Origin: Rhynchonema sp. JSB1_4
Taxonomy: Eukaryota > Nematoda > Chromadorea > Monhysterida > Xyalidae
Direction of reading: 5' to 3'
Length of the DNA stretch: 64,000 bases
Assembly (NCBI GenBank): GCA_030248065.1
Contig: JASAMV010002579.1
Span: forward strand, 81,656-145,655
Below are positions 47,912 through 59,833 of this stretch, piece by piece. The stretch's first letter is position 1. Every line of letters begins with the position of its first letter. The notes beneath the pieces were generated by a model. It was not told the origin of the DNA. It did no database searches and was given only the letters and a program-made list of their open reading frames with translations. The position numbers were made by a program, and so were the translations under genes.

Positions 47912-49323
47912 CTATGAGCCCTTCTGCATGGCTGATTGCAGATAGCCGTGTTTGACCTCGTGGAAGATGAACTTGAACAATTTCGTCCAAGCCGTGAAAG
48001 TAGCGTTTGTGTCAAACTCTGATTTTGTAGCCAATTCGGGTGTGTACGACTCGATGACGATGTCGAGCAGCGTCTCCTTCACCAACAGCCACCCATCGAC
48101 GCCAATGTTGTAATGTTGCTCATAGTCCATCTTGCCGAACTTCCAACAATTCGATGTCAGAGAAAGCTGAAATGTGGTTATGACAAAGACGTAAGTTTTT
48201 AGGCAGTATTGATTTCAACATTACATTATATCTCACCTCATCACCCTCGCACGCGAATTCCACATTTTGATTCAAGAACTCATCCACCCTTTCGGCAATG
48301 GCAGTCAGCTTCAAGCTGTCCGACTCGACGCCCCCGCCGTCCACAAGGCTGAAGCCCTTGAGAAAGTCCGGTTTGCGACTGAGCAACTTTGCGATCGCCA
48401 ATTTGGAGAACATGCGATCCTTGGCCTGTTGCCAGGATTGTCTCAGTTGTTGCACTTCGTTGCTGGTCAGACCGAGCGCGTTGGTTGGAACGGGCAGCGT
48501 GCAACCGCTCGACGCAACCTTCAATCGGGTAGGGTAGGGGTTGGGTGACTGACAAGGCACTGGGGGGACACCAACCTGGAACTTTATGGCCGGTCGCAAG
48601 CAGTTGTGCAGCAGCGATTCGACTGCCGGCTGACGTTTGGGTGAACTATTGAGCAGACCGAAACTGAGACGACGACGCGGTCGGGGGGTCAGTGAACTGT
48701 GACGGGTGTCTGCAATGTGGGTGGGGTGGTGGTGGATCAAACGCGGAGATTGGATCGAATCGAACGGAACCGGTCTGCGGTCATGTCACTTTTCTATGAA
48801 TTTGAGATATGATACTTTTAAGTATCATATTAAAATTGGTAAATGTCTAATAGAGCTCTGGTGCATATACATACGTACCTGCGTTGAAAGTTGTTCCCGG
48901 CCCGCTCACTGTGTACTTGTACTTGTACAGTGTACTTTTACACTGGTTGAAATAACATAGAAGTGTTCGAAAATCTCCAAATGACATAAATTCAAGGACA
49001 CGTCACGTGACAGACAGATCAGATGCAATCACCAAGTTTGCTACCAGATGTGTCTCAGTTTGGCCCGTGTGGTACCCATCAGTCACAAATCGCACAAGTG
49101 TTATACAACACCCACCTGCTTTATTTCTGGCCACTGTCCTGTGTGCGCTCAACAAGTCCGTTCTGACCGAGGGCACAGCCAGGCTGCAACGTCTGATGCC
49201 CGATTGTGCCGACGACATTGAGTTCTGGAAGCGTTTCTTGCGATCCAACTGGCCCCGCGGCCCCGTGATCTTTTGTTGTAGCGTTTTGCGAAGGTTGTTC
49301 ACCAGACTCGACCTGCGATGCAT
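47912..49323 (-). CDS. Globin with long N-terminal extension, 311 aa (globin 1)
   Basis: Exons 49323-49116, 48709-48237 and 48166-47912 (phases 1,0) encode 311 residues. The first 145 or so are basic and Ser/Pro-rich without a signal peptide. The globin fold then starts: LTSNEVQQLRQSW (A helix, Trp162), LAIAKLLSRKPDFLKGF (B-C), an E-helix region ending in ACEGDE, an F-G region FGKMDYEQHYNIGVDGWLL, and an H helix TAWTKLFKFIFHEVKHGY. His245 is the candidate heme-proximal histidine; a distal E7 His is not evident. Globins bind heme and O2/NO. Extended multi-paralog globins are common in nematodes (family knowledge). Intron 2 falls between the E and F helices at phase 0, as in globins 2 and 3. 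Role and location unknown. Confidence 0.78.
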
Positions 49324-50508
49324 GCGAATGACTTCAATAACAAAGAGTTTTTGTACTACAGTATGTTTTACTGGAAGGGGTACAAAAAATTGTGCGGACT
49401 CATGTGACCTCGTTCAGTGATAACGAAAATGCGCTCCTGTTTCTTTTACGTATGTACTGCACTAACAATTCATCGTATGCACACATATGCACAGAGAAGT
49501 AATCGTAATACACGCATATTACGATTAATTGTACCCGTTCCTATGAAACGTAGTGCAGTTCGTTTCGATCAGTAGCAAAGGTTGCATGTTACATCGAGTC
49601 GATAGCTCGCCGGGCCGCGATTTCCTTCTTTACATACACCACTGATCAGTGCACTCACCTGCTGATTTTCTTCACTTTTTCGGTAGCCATGTTCAAATAG
49701 ATCTGTCCTTTGTTACTTACTGCAGGGCATTTTTTATGAACAGAGAGAAACAGCCAAGTGCCGTACGCTTCAATATCGTCATAAACGATACAGGCTGCAA
49801 TTTACGCCTCTTGCTCAATCATTGCGCTGTCATAAAATTATGTACTGTATGTTTACCTATACATATACGTAATGCACATGTAGGTATGTAATTTACTTGT
49901 TGTGCAGAATTATGTATTAGCAAAAACAAGGATTTGCGGCTATGGATCTGGGACAAGCAAACTCCAACGGAGCACGTGCGGCTTGGACACGGGCGTCTGA
50001 ACAGCCAAGCGTCAACCATTATGCAAAACGTCCAGCTTTATGGCATGTCTAATTTGTCACGTTTAGAGATTAAGACTGTAAGACCCAAACCCTGCTTGAT
50101 CCTATGAACTTGAGTCACTGAAAATCTTGGCGATTAGCACTTATAGTTTAGTCACTCGGTTGTTAGCAAAAATTACCGTAGAACACTGACATGCATGCGT
50201 ACTGTATCAGGAACTTTTTTGGAATGGAACTCGTTGACGCGCGGGATTGGAACTTTCATATTTGCCTTGGGTTACATGAAGTGCCGATGTTGCTGATAAC
50301 TTCGACTTCATCCAATTCTGCACAATTATTGTTCATGGGCAACTTGCTGTCAAGGACATACCGTCTCGATCCCGTATCATCCACTCCCACCCTTATATCG
50401 GTGGACGACTGTGCGAATCTGGCCAACATCACTGGCTGGCTTGCAGCTGAAACATTATACATACTTGTACTGTATATCATTACGCCGATACAGAGAATCA
50501 TATCGCTG

Positions 50509-51735
50509 CTAGTTTGCCCAACCGGCTTTGGCAATATTGTCCATGGTGACGGTGACGGGTACAACCACAGTCAGGCCATTGCCAGCAACCCCACTCTGTT
50601 CGTCTAATAGCTGGTCGGACTGCTCGGCACACAAATTCGTGAATTGCTCCCACACAATCCCGGCGTGTTCGCGTGAATGCGATGGGACCTGTGCCAAAAG
50701 TACAGTAATGTCTTTTCGTGGGGTAAAGTATGTACCACCGGTGCTCTTCCAAGCCGTGATACCGGCACTCTGCAGGGAAGAGTCCTTACTCCGCAGTACA
50801 CTGCTTCCCAGTAACCGGCCCTTCTCAGGGATGGAAAGCTTAGATTGACCCGTGCATAACGGTTCAGTAGCCCGCCTCGCTCGTGATCTGTGACAGTAAT
50901 CCCAGAGCAACCTGCCAGGTCTGACGAACAGTAATCACAGACAACTGAACGTTGCGATCTGTGCACACTAATGTTCTTACAGTATCTGTGTATGCATCTG
51001 CAGCATAAGAATGAGAATGAGAATGAATGAAAAGAAGAGAAAATCATCCTAGTTTATACCCAACCTCATTCAACACACACTTTTTCAGCTGCAGCCATGC
51101 ACTCGCGTCGTAGTGTGGGCCCGTTTGATCGGACTGTTTTGCGAGCACAAAGTTCGACATCAGGACAATTATGTTCGCCTGCAAAGTGATGTTGTATATG
51201 ATTACTGTAGTTACAATACCGCAACGGAGAACATACCGTATCTCCAACTTCACAGGCGTGCACCAAGTCGTCGATAAAATTCATCAGTTCATCTGCCTGC
51301 TCCTGAATTTGATCTTCGTCGGGGGAAGACGGATTTTGCTCCTGGCAAGCAAATGGAAACTTTTCTACTTGTGCATACAATTCTAATGTTGGGACATTCT
51401 ATAATGCCCAAGGCTGACACTGGAGCCAAATACTGACTGGGTCTAATCAGGTCCATTTCGAGTTTGAATTGATGTGAACCATATAAATCAAATCGTACTA
51501 CAAACACCAATCTGTGAAAGCGACCCAGGGAAAGCCAAGCCCAAGCCCCCGAAATAATCCTGAATAAGCGCATGCAATCAGCGCCCACCTCGTACAAATG
51601 AGTCACAACCGTCACACAAACGTCTTCCAATTTGGCATCGTTCCAAGTTCGTTTCAAGCACGCCATTCGATCCGCGTTCTTTTCGCCCGACACAAATATC
51701 GAATCCCAAGCCACTGGCTGCAACGGGGCAAGCAT
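50509..51735 (-). CDS. Divergent globin-like protein, 235 aa (globin 3)
   Basis: Exons 51735-51508, 51341-51237, 51178-51065 and 50769-50509 are all phase 0 and give 235 residues. The A helix reads DRMACLKRTWNDAKLEDV (Trp31), followed by VTHLYEVGADCMRLF. The E-like helix is EQADELMNFIDDLVHACEVGDT. Then come an F-G region ending GPHYDASAWLQLKKCVLNE and an H-like helix HAGIVWEQFTNLCAEQ (Trp189). The E-F intron coincides with that of globins 1 and 2. No clear proximal His is in the expected place, so heme binding is doubtful. The first exon may start earlier, and the acceptor of the last exon is my choice among several. Called globin-like by structure and neighbourhood, not by strong similarity. 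Confidence 0.5.
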
Positions 51736-52096
51736 GTGCAAAGAATAAAACGATTAAAGAAAACACATATCTTCGACCAAAGTGGCGTGGCAGAGCTTTT
51801 CGGCTGTTGACTGCGAGCGCAGCTGTGTGTCTATGTAGGTCGGTTTACACTCTGACTGCCTGGCAGTAGCAGGACCATCAACCGTATAGAAAGCAGCAAT
51901 AGAAAGCGTGAGAAGCAAAGTATACCCACGGTATGTACATATGTGGTTGTCTTCCTCAATAAACCCGCCAACCTGTCTGTTGCTTTGTTCGTGTTGTGAA
52001 GTGAGTGCAATCGCAGACCGATTCATCACAGATGTGTTGTAGCAATGGTTGAGTTTGGAAGACATCACACTGCAAAACATCCCACAGTTTGCATTT

Positions 52097-55089
52097 CTAG
52101 GGCGACAAGATAAAAGAGAAACCCGCAAGATTCCACCTGAAATCTGGCAGCGCTCCAACGGTTGAACGTCTGGGTTCATTCGATGACAACGGGGCGACAC
52201 ACAGCAAATTGTCGTTGGATGTTTTCGATTGGAGACTGGGCTTTTTCTGACCGGCACTGGCGTTACTCGGTGCTGACTGTTCAATGTGGTGCTTGGCGTC
52301 GGCATCAACAGCAACAGTCGTTTTTGGAACGATCTCTTTGTCGTATTCGGCTGTGGCCAGTTTGTCGTGCTGTTTCTTGGCCCTGGTCCTCGCTTCACAA
52401 TATCCGTAGTCCTCTTCGTAGGCAATGAACTGGAAGAATTTACGCCAGGCGCACGCCAGCAGAGCGTCGTTGGTGTGACACGCTGATAGGGACCTGGCAA
52501 CGGGGACTACGGATCAAACTGAGAACTGTTGGGTGAGGAAGGTTGTGCTGCACACTATCAGGCCTGACTCAAAAAGCCACAGAAATGAGCTTGTCACAAT
52601 GTTGAAACAATAGACTGACCTGGACAGCCGAGGCTCAATTGAATCAGGGCACCATACATGCATACCAAAATACCTACTGTACATACACTATACGTTAATA
52701 CAGTGTATGTACATATGTACCTACCCACGCTTCGTTAAACCAATTGCAACATCGAAACTCGTACTTGTACTTACGTCACAACGCATGTATCTGGCTCGAT
52801 GAATTCCCATGGTGGGCACTGTATACATACATCATCTAACACAAGGCTATGTGCATTCAGAGAATTGCAGGTGTGTGCACGTGGAACACTTGAAGTCTGG
52901 AGGGGGACATTTGAAGATGAAGCGTTTTGCATTTTCATATAATTCCGAGTTTGTGACACATTGCAAAAGGTCCAAGAAGTTAACAGTGCCCAAAGTGATA
53001 ATCATTAATGAGCTGACCTGCGTCCCAGACGTGTTCGCGGCTCGTGTTTGGCGGGTGACAACAATGTGAGCAGTGACTCCAACAATGCGTCCCAACCGTC
53101 GTGACCGAAATGCAGTTGGTGTTGTTGGTAGTGCTCGCGACCGAATCGGCGACACAACGCCGTCAGCGAGAGCTGCAATGCAAAGTTTACATTGCACTGC
53201 CGGTCCTGCTTGACCGTAAAGAAACAGACAAGTTGTATACTATGGCATGGCCCTGACAAGTTAAAGTAACTACATGTACATAATAGGTAGCCCATGAAGT
53301 TACACACTGCTCGATTTTAATCGCTAAAAAAGTCGAGTGTGTTAGTCAATTCTCGAATTTACAACGACAAAGACAATAATATAAACACAAAATGATGTGC
53401 AAAATTCTGTTTTAGTCCTGACTCAGATAGAGCCGAAACCCAAGTGTGTCAAGCTCACAACGCCTGTGGCTGTGATCAATTCAGTTCAAAACAACAACAC
53501 TGATACAAAAACTTTCAGGCACTTCGGCCGCAAGTCAACGGAAATTCGGTATACTTTTACAATTTTACAATGCGCATCTATAATTTGATGGCGCAACATT
53601 GTGCCCAAGTTCATGTGTCACACAACAGTGCCGGATCCAGTTTTCGGTCAAAGGGGCCCGAATCCCAAAGGTAATTTTTATCCAGTACATGTTTGATTTT
53701 TCAAAAATCGTTTTTATCCAGTGCTTGTTTATAATTGGGCACATTTTAAGCCAAACACCACACAAAATGAGAGTGCGCGCGCTCGAAAATTTTTGCACTC
53801 TTTGCACGCGTGACAGCCAAGTACATGTACATAGGTAATGGAAATTGGTGTATCTGACGCGCGAAAGCGCGCGATTTTTGGACCTTTGAAATATATTAGA
53901 GTGAAATTCTGCGATTTAGTTGTCTTTTTTCTTCTTCTCTCCGAAATGGTGCGGCCACTTTGGCCAAAACGGTTTAGGCCCCTGTGGCCCCCATGGATCC
54001 GCCAGTGTCACACACAAGCAAACACTGAGGCGTAAGTAAACGATGGCAATTTTGAGCCAGCCCGCCGACACAACAAGTTACGGTTCGAATGTGTTACTAC
54101 TGGGCCGTCGGCATGTAAATTGCACAATGTATGGCTCTTGTTGACTCAAAGCCATCGTTATGTGTGGAGTGTTCCTATAGTTTTGTATGACCACCACTGC
54201 CAAAAACAAGGCACGACAAGGTCAAAAAGCAACTCAGTCAGCCCCCTTGCTGGTGGAAATTTTGGCAGCGGGTCTGATTGGAATACTGAGCAGAGCACCA
54301 GGATGGCTGGTTCATGCGCCAGATGCAAGAATGCGCACCTATGGATGAGATAGGCATAAGATGACAAGAAAGAAAAATAAATACATATGTAACACGTCGG
54401 TCTTACGTCATCGAAGATGGCCAATAAGTGGATGGCGGAGTCAAAGAAGACTTTGAGCGACAAAGCCATGTTGTGTTTGATGAGTTCGGCCTTGTCCTTC
54501 GGGTACTTGTCCAGTGTGCACGACCTCAAGTCGGACCTGGAATTTGAACTAAGCATTGTTTTGTTGAAAATGAACGCGAAATAATGAAGAACGGCGATCT
54601 GACTTTCTCAACAGCAGCATATCGATCATTTGGCCGATCATTTTCATGTCCACATGCAACCACGATTCGGTCAGGAATTGGATTTCGGGCTCCGATAACG
54701 TTGGTGCCTGGAGGTGCATCTGTAGTTAGTTAACCACGCTTGTTGTTGCCGTCCTTCCTTTTTGTCATCATGCCCATTAGATCAGACTAATATCCTGGAT
54801 TAGTTACTAACTTCAGCATTTGTTGGCAGCAGCCACATGAGATCGCCCGATGCCATCGCTGGTCGCACTTGTGTGTCGATGGCTGGACGCATGAAATCAC
54901 CGATGAATGCTGATGATCTGCATTGTTGGTGACGTTTCAAGTGTGAATGCGCATGCAAAGTTGATGAAACATCACTGACCGTCTGCGCTGATTCGGTCTA
55001 GTCGGTGGTGGGTCTGGTTCGGTTGGACTAATCTCGGTCGAGATCGGCTTGGATCGACCATTGGATATGCACGCACTCGTCACAGTCAT
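52097..55089 (-). CDS. Globin with N- and C-terminal extensions, 333 aa (globin 2)
   Basis: Exons 55089-54980, 54917-54812, 54707-54604, 54536-54407, 53172-53018 and 52493-52097 (phases 2,0,2,0,2) encode 333 residues. The A helix is PTLSEPEIQFLTESW (Trp88). The E helix has KDKAELIKHNMALSL, with His128 as candidate distal histidine. The F-G region is FGREHYQQHQLHFGHDGWDALL, with His164 or His168 as proximal candidates. The H helix is LLACAWRKFFQFIAYEEDYGY (Trp218), followed by a polar Lys/Ser-rich tail of about 100 residues. Pre-globin motifs RPAIxxQV and PTNA are shared with globin 1, showing recent common ancestry. Intron 4 contains a hAT MITE. The start Met could be preceded by another exon joined at about 55100. 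Confidence 0.75.
53626..54007. mobile_element. 382-bp hAT MITE in a globin intron
   Basis: Ends CAGTGCCGGATCC and the inverted GGATCCGCCAGTG, flanked by a perfect 8-bp duplication TCACACAA (53618-53625 and 54008-54015). Eight-bp duplications and CAGTG-type ends are typical of hAT elements (established knowledge). Contains GCGCGAAAGCGCGC near 53860. Confidence 0.92.
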
Positions 55090-55109
55090 GTCCGGCTCGC
55101 TGAATACAT

Positions 55110-56990
55110 GTATGTACATACATGTGGAAATTTGCATTATTTTGAGTGCAATTTTTAACATAAGAAGCGTAAAATCAGGAATATTATTATCAGAAACCTT
55201 TCCATCGACGTATTGGCTGCAACAATGCCTGACGTCAAGCTGCCGCGTCGTCTTTCCTTGCTCTTGTGCACCCTGAATTATCAAGATGGGTGTTATGTAG
55301 TGCCAGAATACTACCAGAAAAGTCTACCTTCCCACCAACCTTCTGCTGAGTTGCGCATACGCGGCACGTGCAGCCCCACCGAAGTGCATTTTGTCGTGCG
55401 ACGTGGGTGCGGCTGACGCACTCACTGAATGCGGATGATGACGACGTTTGTAACGCTGCAACTAATTCGTCGGTGTGGATGACTTCCCCTCGGATCTGTA
55501 CATACCTACTGTATACAGTGATGTCCGACTCAGGAGAAATGTTTTCTGGATGTATGAAGGCGGCACAGAAAATGTTAACAAAACTAATACAATCAAACTG
55601 TTGCAGCAAGGCAATCTGTGGTACGCAGAGCTGTGTTCACATTGTTATTTATGTAGCAACTGGGCTCCGATGCTATGTACACAGGTACCTATAATTCAGC
55701 TATGCTACCATTACCATACCGAGCGTATTACATCTCTATCTCACAACACACATCTGTTTTTAAAAAAACATGTAAACCAGGCATCCTGCGATTAGGTATG
55801 TACCTAGAAGCTGTCCAAGACCTACAGTATGTAGTACGTGCATTGATGAAAAGCCCCGTGATACAGCGGTACACATGCCAAACTGTGCACATCATGTACA
55901 GTACATTACATAAAACCCATTGTATTTTAGTAATGTCAAAGTGGCTGACGCCTGAGAAACAGCGCACGGTTCTGCTGCCGCGTGCAATTTGCCAAACAAA
56001 AAAACAAAACGTACAGACAAAAATAACATCTTACTCAAATCCATACCAAACATGGGGCATGGCTACGTGCAAACAGATATCGGCTCAGTGGCCTGCGGGA
56101 AATTAGCCGTGTCGAGATGTGGTTGGAGCCCCAACAAACTGTACAAACGGGACCTATGTAAGTATGTATACAGTACATATGTATGTACGTATTTTCGGCA
56201 GCCGCAGGGAACACGGCAACAGCACGTATACACACCTATTGCTGCAGTTGCAATTTTGAGCGTGATTTCATCAAATGACTGATCTTGCGCTCACCGTTCT
56301 CACAGAGAAACAGGGCCTAAATTAAACACGGCAAGTTACAGCATTCTGGGATAGTTGTATGTTGCACCATATTCGCAAAAGTAGAGAAAGTGAGGGTAAA
56401 AGCACTGTAGAATGAGTAGTTACAGTATTCGCGGGGCACTTGTTGCCTTGGGACACCAAGTGACATCAGAGCGCACAGCGATATTCGTTTCATTGTCTTC
56501 TGTAATTGCCGCGTCAGCAAAGTTTGTCAACAAACCTTATCAGCTAGCGGTTCCTATAACACGACGCATGCATATCTTTTGAAGATATATTTTTGCTGAC
56601 ATTACAATGAACCCATCAAATTCATGGAATGATTCGTGCTGTTACCCCAGTCGTTTTTTGTACCTTGGCTTCTAGCAAAAACCTAAATAAAGGTTGGAGA
56701 ACATGATAAATTGCTGGAGTTAATTAAAATATAAAATTGTCCACGGAAATGAACAAAATTTGTTTACATTGACTGCCTTAGCGACTGAAAATTCTTGCTG
56801 ACACAACTGATGTGCAGGTGCTGTGCGTTCACTTTGTGTTTCTTTTCTCGTTCCGCACACCCACAACAGCAAGCACTGGTGGTATTGATACACCGAAAAT
56901 AGACCCCGCATGCTACTATTTATGTATGTGCATGCACTTCACAGAACGGCAACGTACAATACCAGCTGCAATTCTAGGCGATCCTGATGC
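55110..56990. other. Intergenic, rich in TACATA microsatellite words
   Basis: No supported gene. Frequent GTATGTACATACATG-like words occur (near 55110, 55500, 56165-56190). A minus-strand frame near 55235-55609 reads plausibly in part but has no splice partners. Confidence 0.4.
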
Positions 56991-57002
56991 GGCGCAAGCT
57001 CA

Positions 57003-59276
57003 GTCTGCACCCGCCTTCGCCCAGCCTGCACCCGCCTTCGCCCAGCCTGCATCCGCCTCCGCCCAGCCTGCACCCGCCTCCGCCCAGCCTGCACCCGCCT
57101 CCGCCCAGCCTGCACCCGCCTCCGCCCAGCCTGCACCCGCCTTCGCCCAATCTGCATCCGCCTCCGCCCAGCCTGCACCCGCCTCCGCCCAGCCTGCACC
57201 CGCCTTCGCCCAGCCTGCATCCGCCTCCGGCCAGCCTGCACCCGCCTCCGCCCAGCCTGCACCCGCCTTCGCCCAGCCTGCATCCGCCTCCGCCCAGCCT
57301 GCACCCGCCTCCGCCCAGCCTGCACCCGCCTCCGCCCAGCCTGCACCCGCCTTCGCCCAGCCTGCATCCGCCTCCGCCCAGCCTGCACCCGCCTTCGCCC
57401 AGCCTGCACCCGCCTCCGCCCAGCCTGCACCCGCCTTCGCCCAGCATGCTGCCGCCTCCGCCCAGCCTGGTGCTGCCTTCGCCCAGCCTGCACCCGCCTT
57501 CGCCCAGCCTGCACCCGCCTCCGCCCAGCCTGCACCCGCCTCCGCCCAGCCTGCATCCGCCTCCGCCCAGCCTGCACCCGCCTTCGCCCAGCCTGCACCC
57601 GCCTTCGCCCAGCCTGCACCCGCCTCCGCCCAGCCTGCACCCGCCTTCGCCCAGCCTGCATCCGCCTCCGCCCAGCCTGCACCCGCCTTCGCCCAGCCTG
57701 CATCCGCCTCCGCCCAGCCTGCATCCGCCTCCGCCCAGCCTGCATCCGCCTCCGCCCAGCCTGCACCCGCCTCCGCCCAGCCTGCACCCGCCTCCGCCCA
57801 GCCTGCACCCGCCTTCGCCCAGCCTGCACCCGCCTTCGCCCAGCCTGCACCCGCCTCCGCCCAGCCTGCACCCGCCTTCGCCCAGCCTGCATCCGCCTCC
57901 GCCCAGCCTGCATCCGCCTTCGCCCAGCCTGCATCCGCCTCCGCCCAGCCTGCACCCGCCTCCGCCCAGCCTGCATCCGCCTCCGCCCAGCCTGCACCCG
58001 CCTTCGCCCAGCCTGCATCCGCCTCCGCCCAGCCTGCACCCGCCTCCGCCCAGCCTGCACCCGCCTTCGCCCAGCCTGCATCCGCCTCCGCCCAGCCTGC
58101 ATCCGCCTCCGCCCAGCCTGCACCCGCCTCCGCCCATCCTGCACCCGCCTTCGCCCAGCATGCCTCCGCCTCCGCCCAGCCTGCCCCCGCCTTCGCCCAG
58201 CCTGCACCCGCCTTCGCCCAGCCTGCACCCGCCTTCGCCCAGCATGCACCCGCCTCCGCCCAGCCTGCACCCGCCTTCGCCCAGCCTGCATCCGCCTCCG
58301 CCCAGCCTGCACCCGCCTCCGCCCAGCCTGCACCCGCCTCCGCCGGGCCTGCACCCGCCTCCGCCCAGCCTGCCTCCGCCTCCGCCCAGCCTGCCCCCGC
58401 CTCCACCTGGCCTGCACCCGCCTCCGCCCAGCTTGCCTCGGCCTCCGCCCAGGCTGCACCCGCCTCCGCCCAGCCTGCACCCGCCTCCGCCCAGCCTGCA
58501 CCCGCCTACGCCCAGCCTGCAGCCGCCAACGCCCAGCCTGCACCCGCCTCCGCCCAGCCTGCACCCGCCTTCGCCCCGCCTGCACCCGCCACCCCCCAGC
58601 CCGCAACCGCCAACGCCCAGCCGTCACCCGCCACCGCCCAGCCCGCACCCGCCTCCGCCCAGCCTGCACCCGCCTTCGCCCAGCCTGCAACCGCCTCCGC
58701 CCAGCCTGCACCCGCCTCCGCCCAGCCTGCACCCGCCTTCGCCCAGCCTGCATCCGCCTCCGCCCAGCCTGCACCCGCCTCCGCCCAGCCTGCACCCGCC
58801 TCCGCCCAGCCTGCACCCGCCTCCGCCCAGCCTGCATCCGCCTGCGCCCAGCCTGCACCCGCCTTCGCCCAGCCTGCACCCGCCTTCGCCCAGCCTGCAC
58901 CCGCCTTCGCCCAGCCTGCATCCGCCTCCGCCCAGCCTGCACCCGCCTCCGCCCAGCCTGCACCCGCCTTCGCCCAGCCTGCATCCGCCTCCGCCCAGCC
59001 TGCACCCGCCTTCGCCCAGCCTGCATCCGCCTCCGCCCAGCCTGCATCCGCCTCCGCCCAGCCTGCACCCGCCTCCGCCCAGCCTGCACCCGCCTTCGCC
59101 CAGCCTGCATCCGCCTCCGCCCAGCCTGCACCCGCCTCCGCCCAGCCTGCCCCCGCCTCCACCGGGCCTGCACCCGCCTCCGCCCAGCTTGCCTCGGCCT
59201 CCGCCCAGGCTGCACCCGCCTCCACCCAGCCTGCACCTGCCTCCGCCCAGCCTGCACCCGCCTCCGCCGGGCCTGC
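57003..59276 (+). repeat. 21-bp GC-rich minisatellite, about 108 units
   Basis: Unit CCTGCACCCGCCTCCGCCCAG with two main variable sites, CAC/CAT and CTC/CTT. Because 21 is a multiple of three and no unit holds a stop, all six frames stay open (for example PAPASAQ or LHPPPPS repeats on plus, GRRRVQA on minus). A long plus frame (56812-59364) and long minus frames result from this. In no frame are both variable sites silent, so there is no sign of selection on a protein. Degenerate units cluster at 58330-58640 and 59150-59270. The minus strand has spaced G-runs able to form G-quadruplexes. Confidence 0.9.
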
Positions 59277-59833
59277 AGGCGCCTGCAGGCTCTGCTGGTT
59301 TCTTTTCTTAACTGTCCAGGCCAGCCCGCAGGCGCCTGCAGGCTCCGCTGGTTTCTTTTCTTAACTGTGCAGGCCAGCCTGCAGGCGCTTGCAGGCTCCG
59401 CTGGTTTCTTTTCTTAACTGTGAAGGCCAGCCTGCAGGCTCCGCTAGTTTCTTTACTTAACTGTGAAGGCCAGCCTGCAGGCGCCTGCAGGCTCCGCTGG
59501 TTTCTTTTCTTAACTGTGAAGGCCAGCCTGCAGGCGCCTGCAGGCTCCGCTGGTTTCTTTTCTTAACTGTGAAGGCCAGCCTGCAGGCGCCTGCCGGCTC
59601 CGCTAGGTTCTTTTCTTAAATGTGAAGGCCAGCCTGCAGGCGCCTGCAGGCTCCGCTGGTTTCTTTTCTTCTTAACTGTGAAGGCCAGCCTGCAGGCGCC
59701 TGCAGGCTCCGCGTTTCTTTTCTTACTGAAGGCCAGCCTGCAGGCTCCGCTGGTTTCTTTTCTTAACTGTGAAGGCCAGCCTGCAGGCGCCTGCAGGCTC
59801 CGCTAGTTTCTTTTCTTAACTGTGAAGGCCAGC
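59271..59833 (+). repeat. 53-bp tandem repeat, about 10 units
   Basis: Unit GGCCAGCCTGCAGGCGCCTG plus CAGGCTCCGCTGGTTTCTTT plus TCTTAACTGTGAA, with small deletions in some units. Each unit contains a CCTGCAGGCGCCTGCAGG palindrome. Directly adjoins the 21-bp minisatellite and ends at the LTR. Confidence 0.92.

Noticed and set aside
50191..50607. 138-codon plus-strand ORF
   Set aside because: Overlaps the last globin 3 exon in antisense. The minus-strand frame has the better-supported exon chain.
51754..52500. 248-codon minus-strand ORF
   Set aside because: A different frame in 52493-52097 joins the globin 2 exons in phase and encodes a convincing H helix. The 248-codon frame is its shadow.
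56812..59364. 850-codon plus-strand ORF of PAPASAQ repeats
   Set aside because: Openness follows from a 21-bp unit without stops. All six frames are open, and unit variants are non-silent in this frame. The unique N-terminal part shows no signal peptide or domain.
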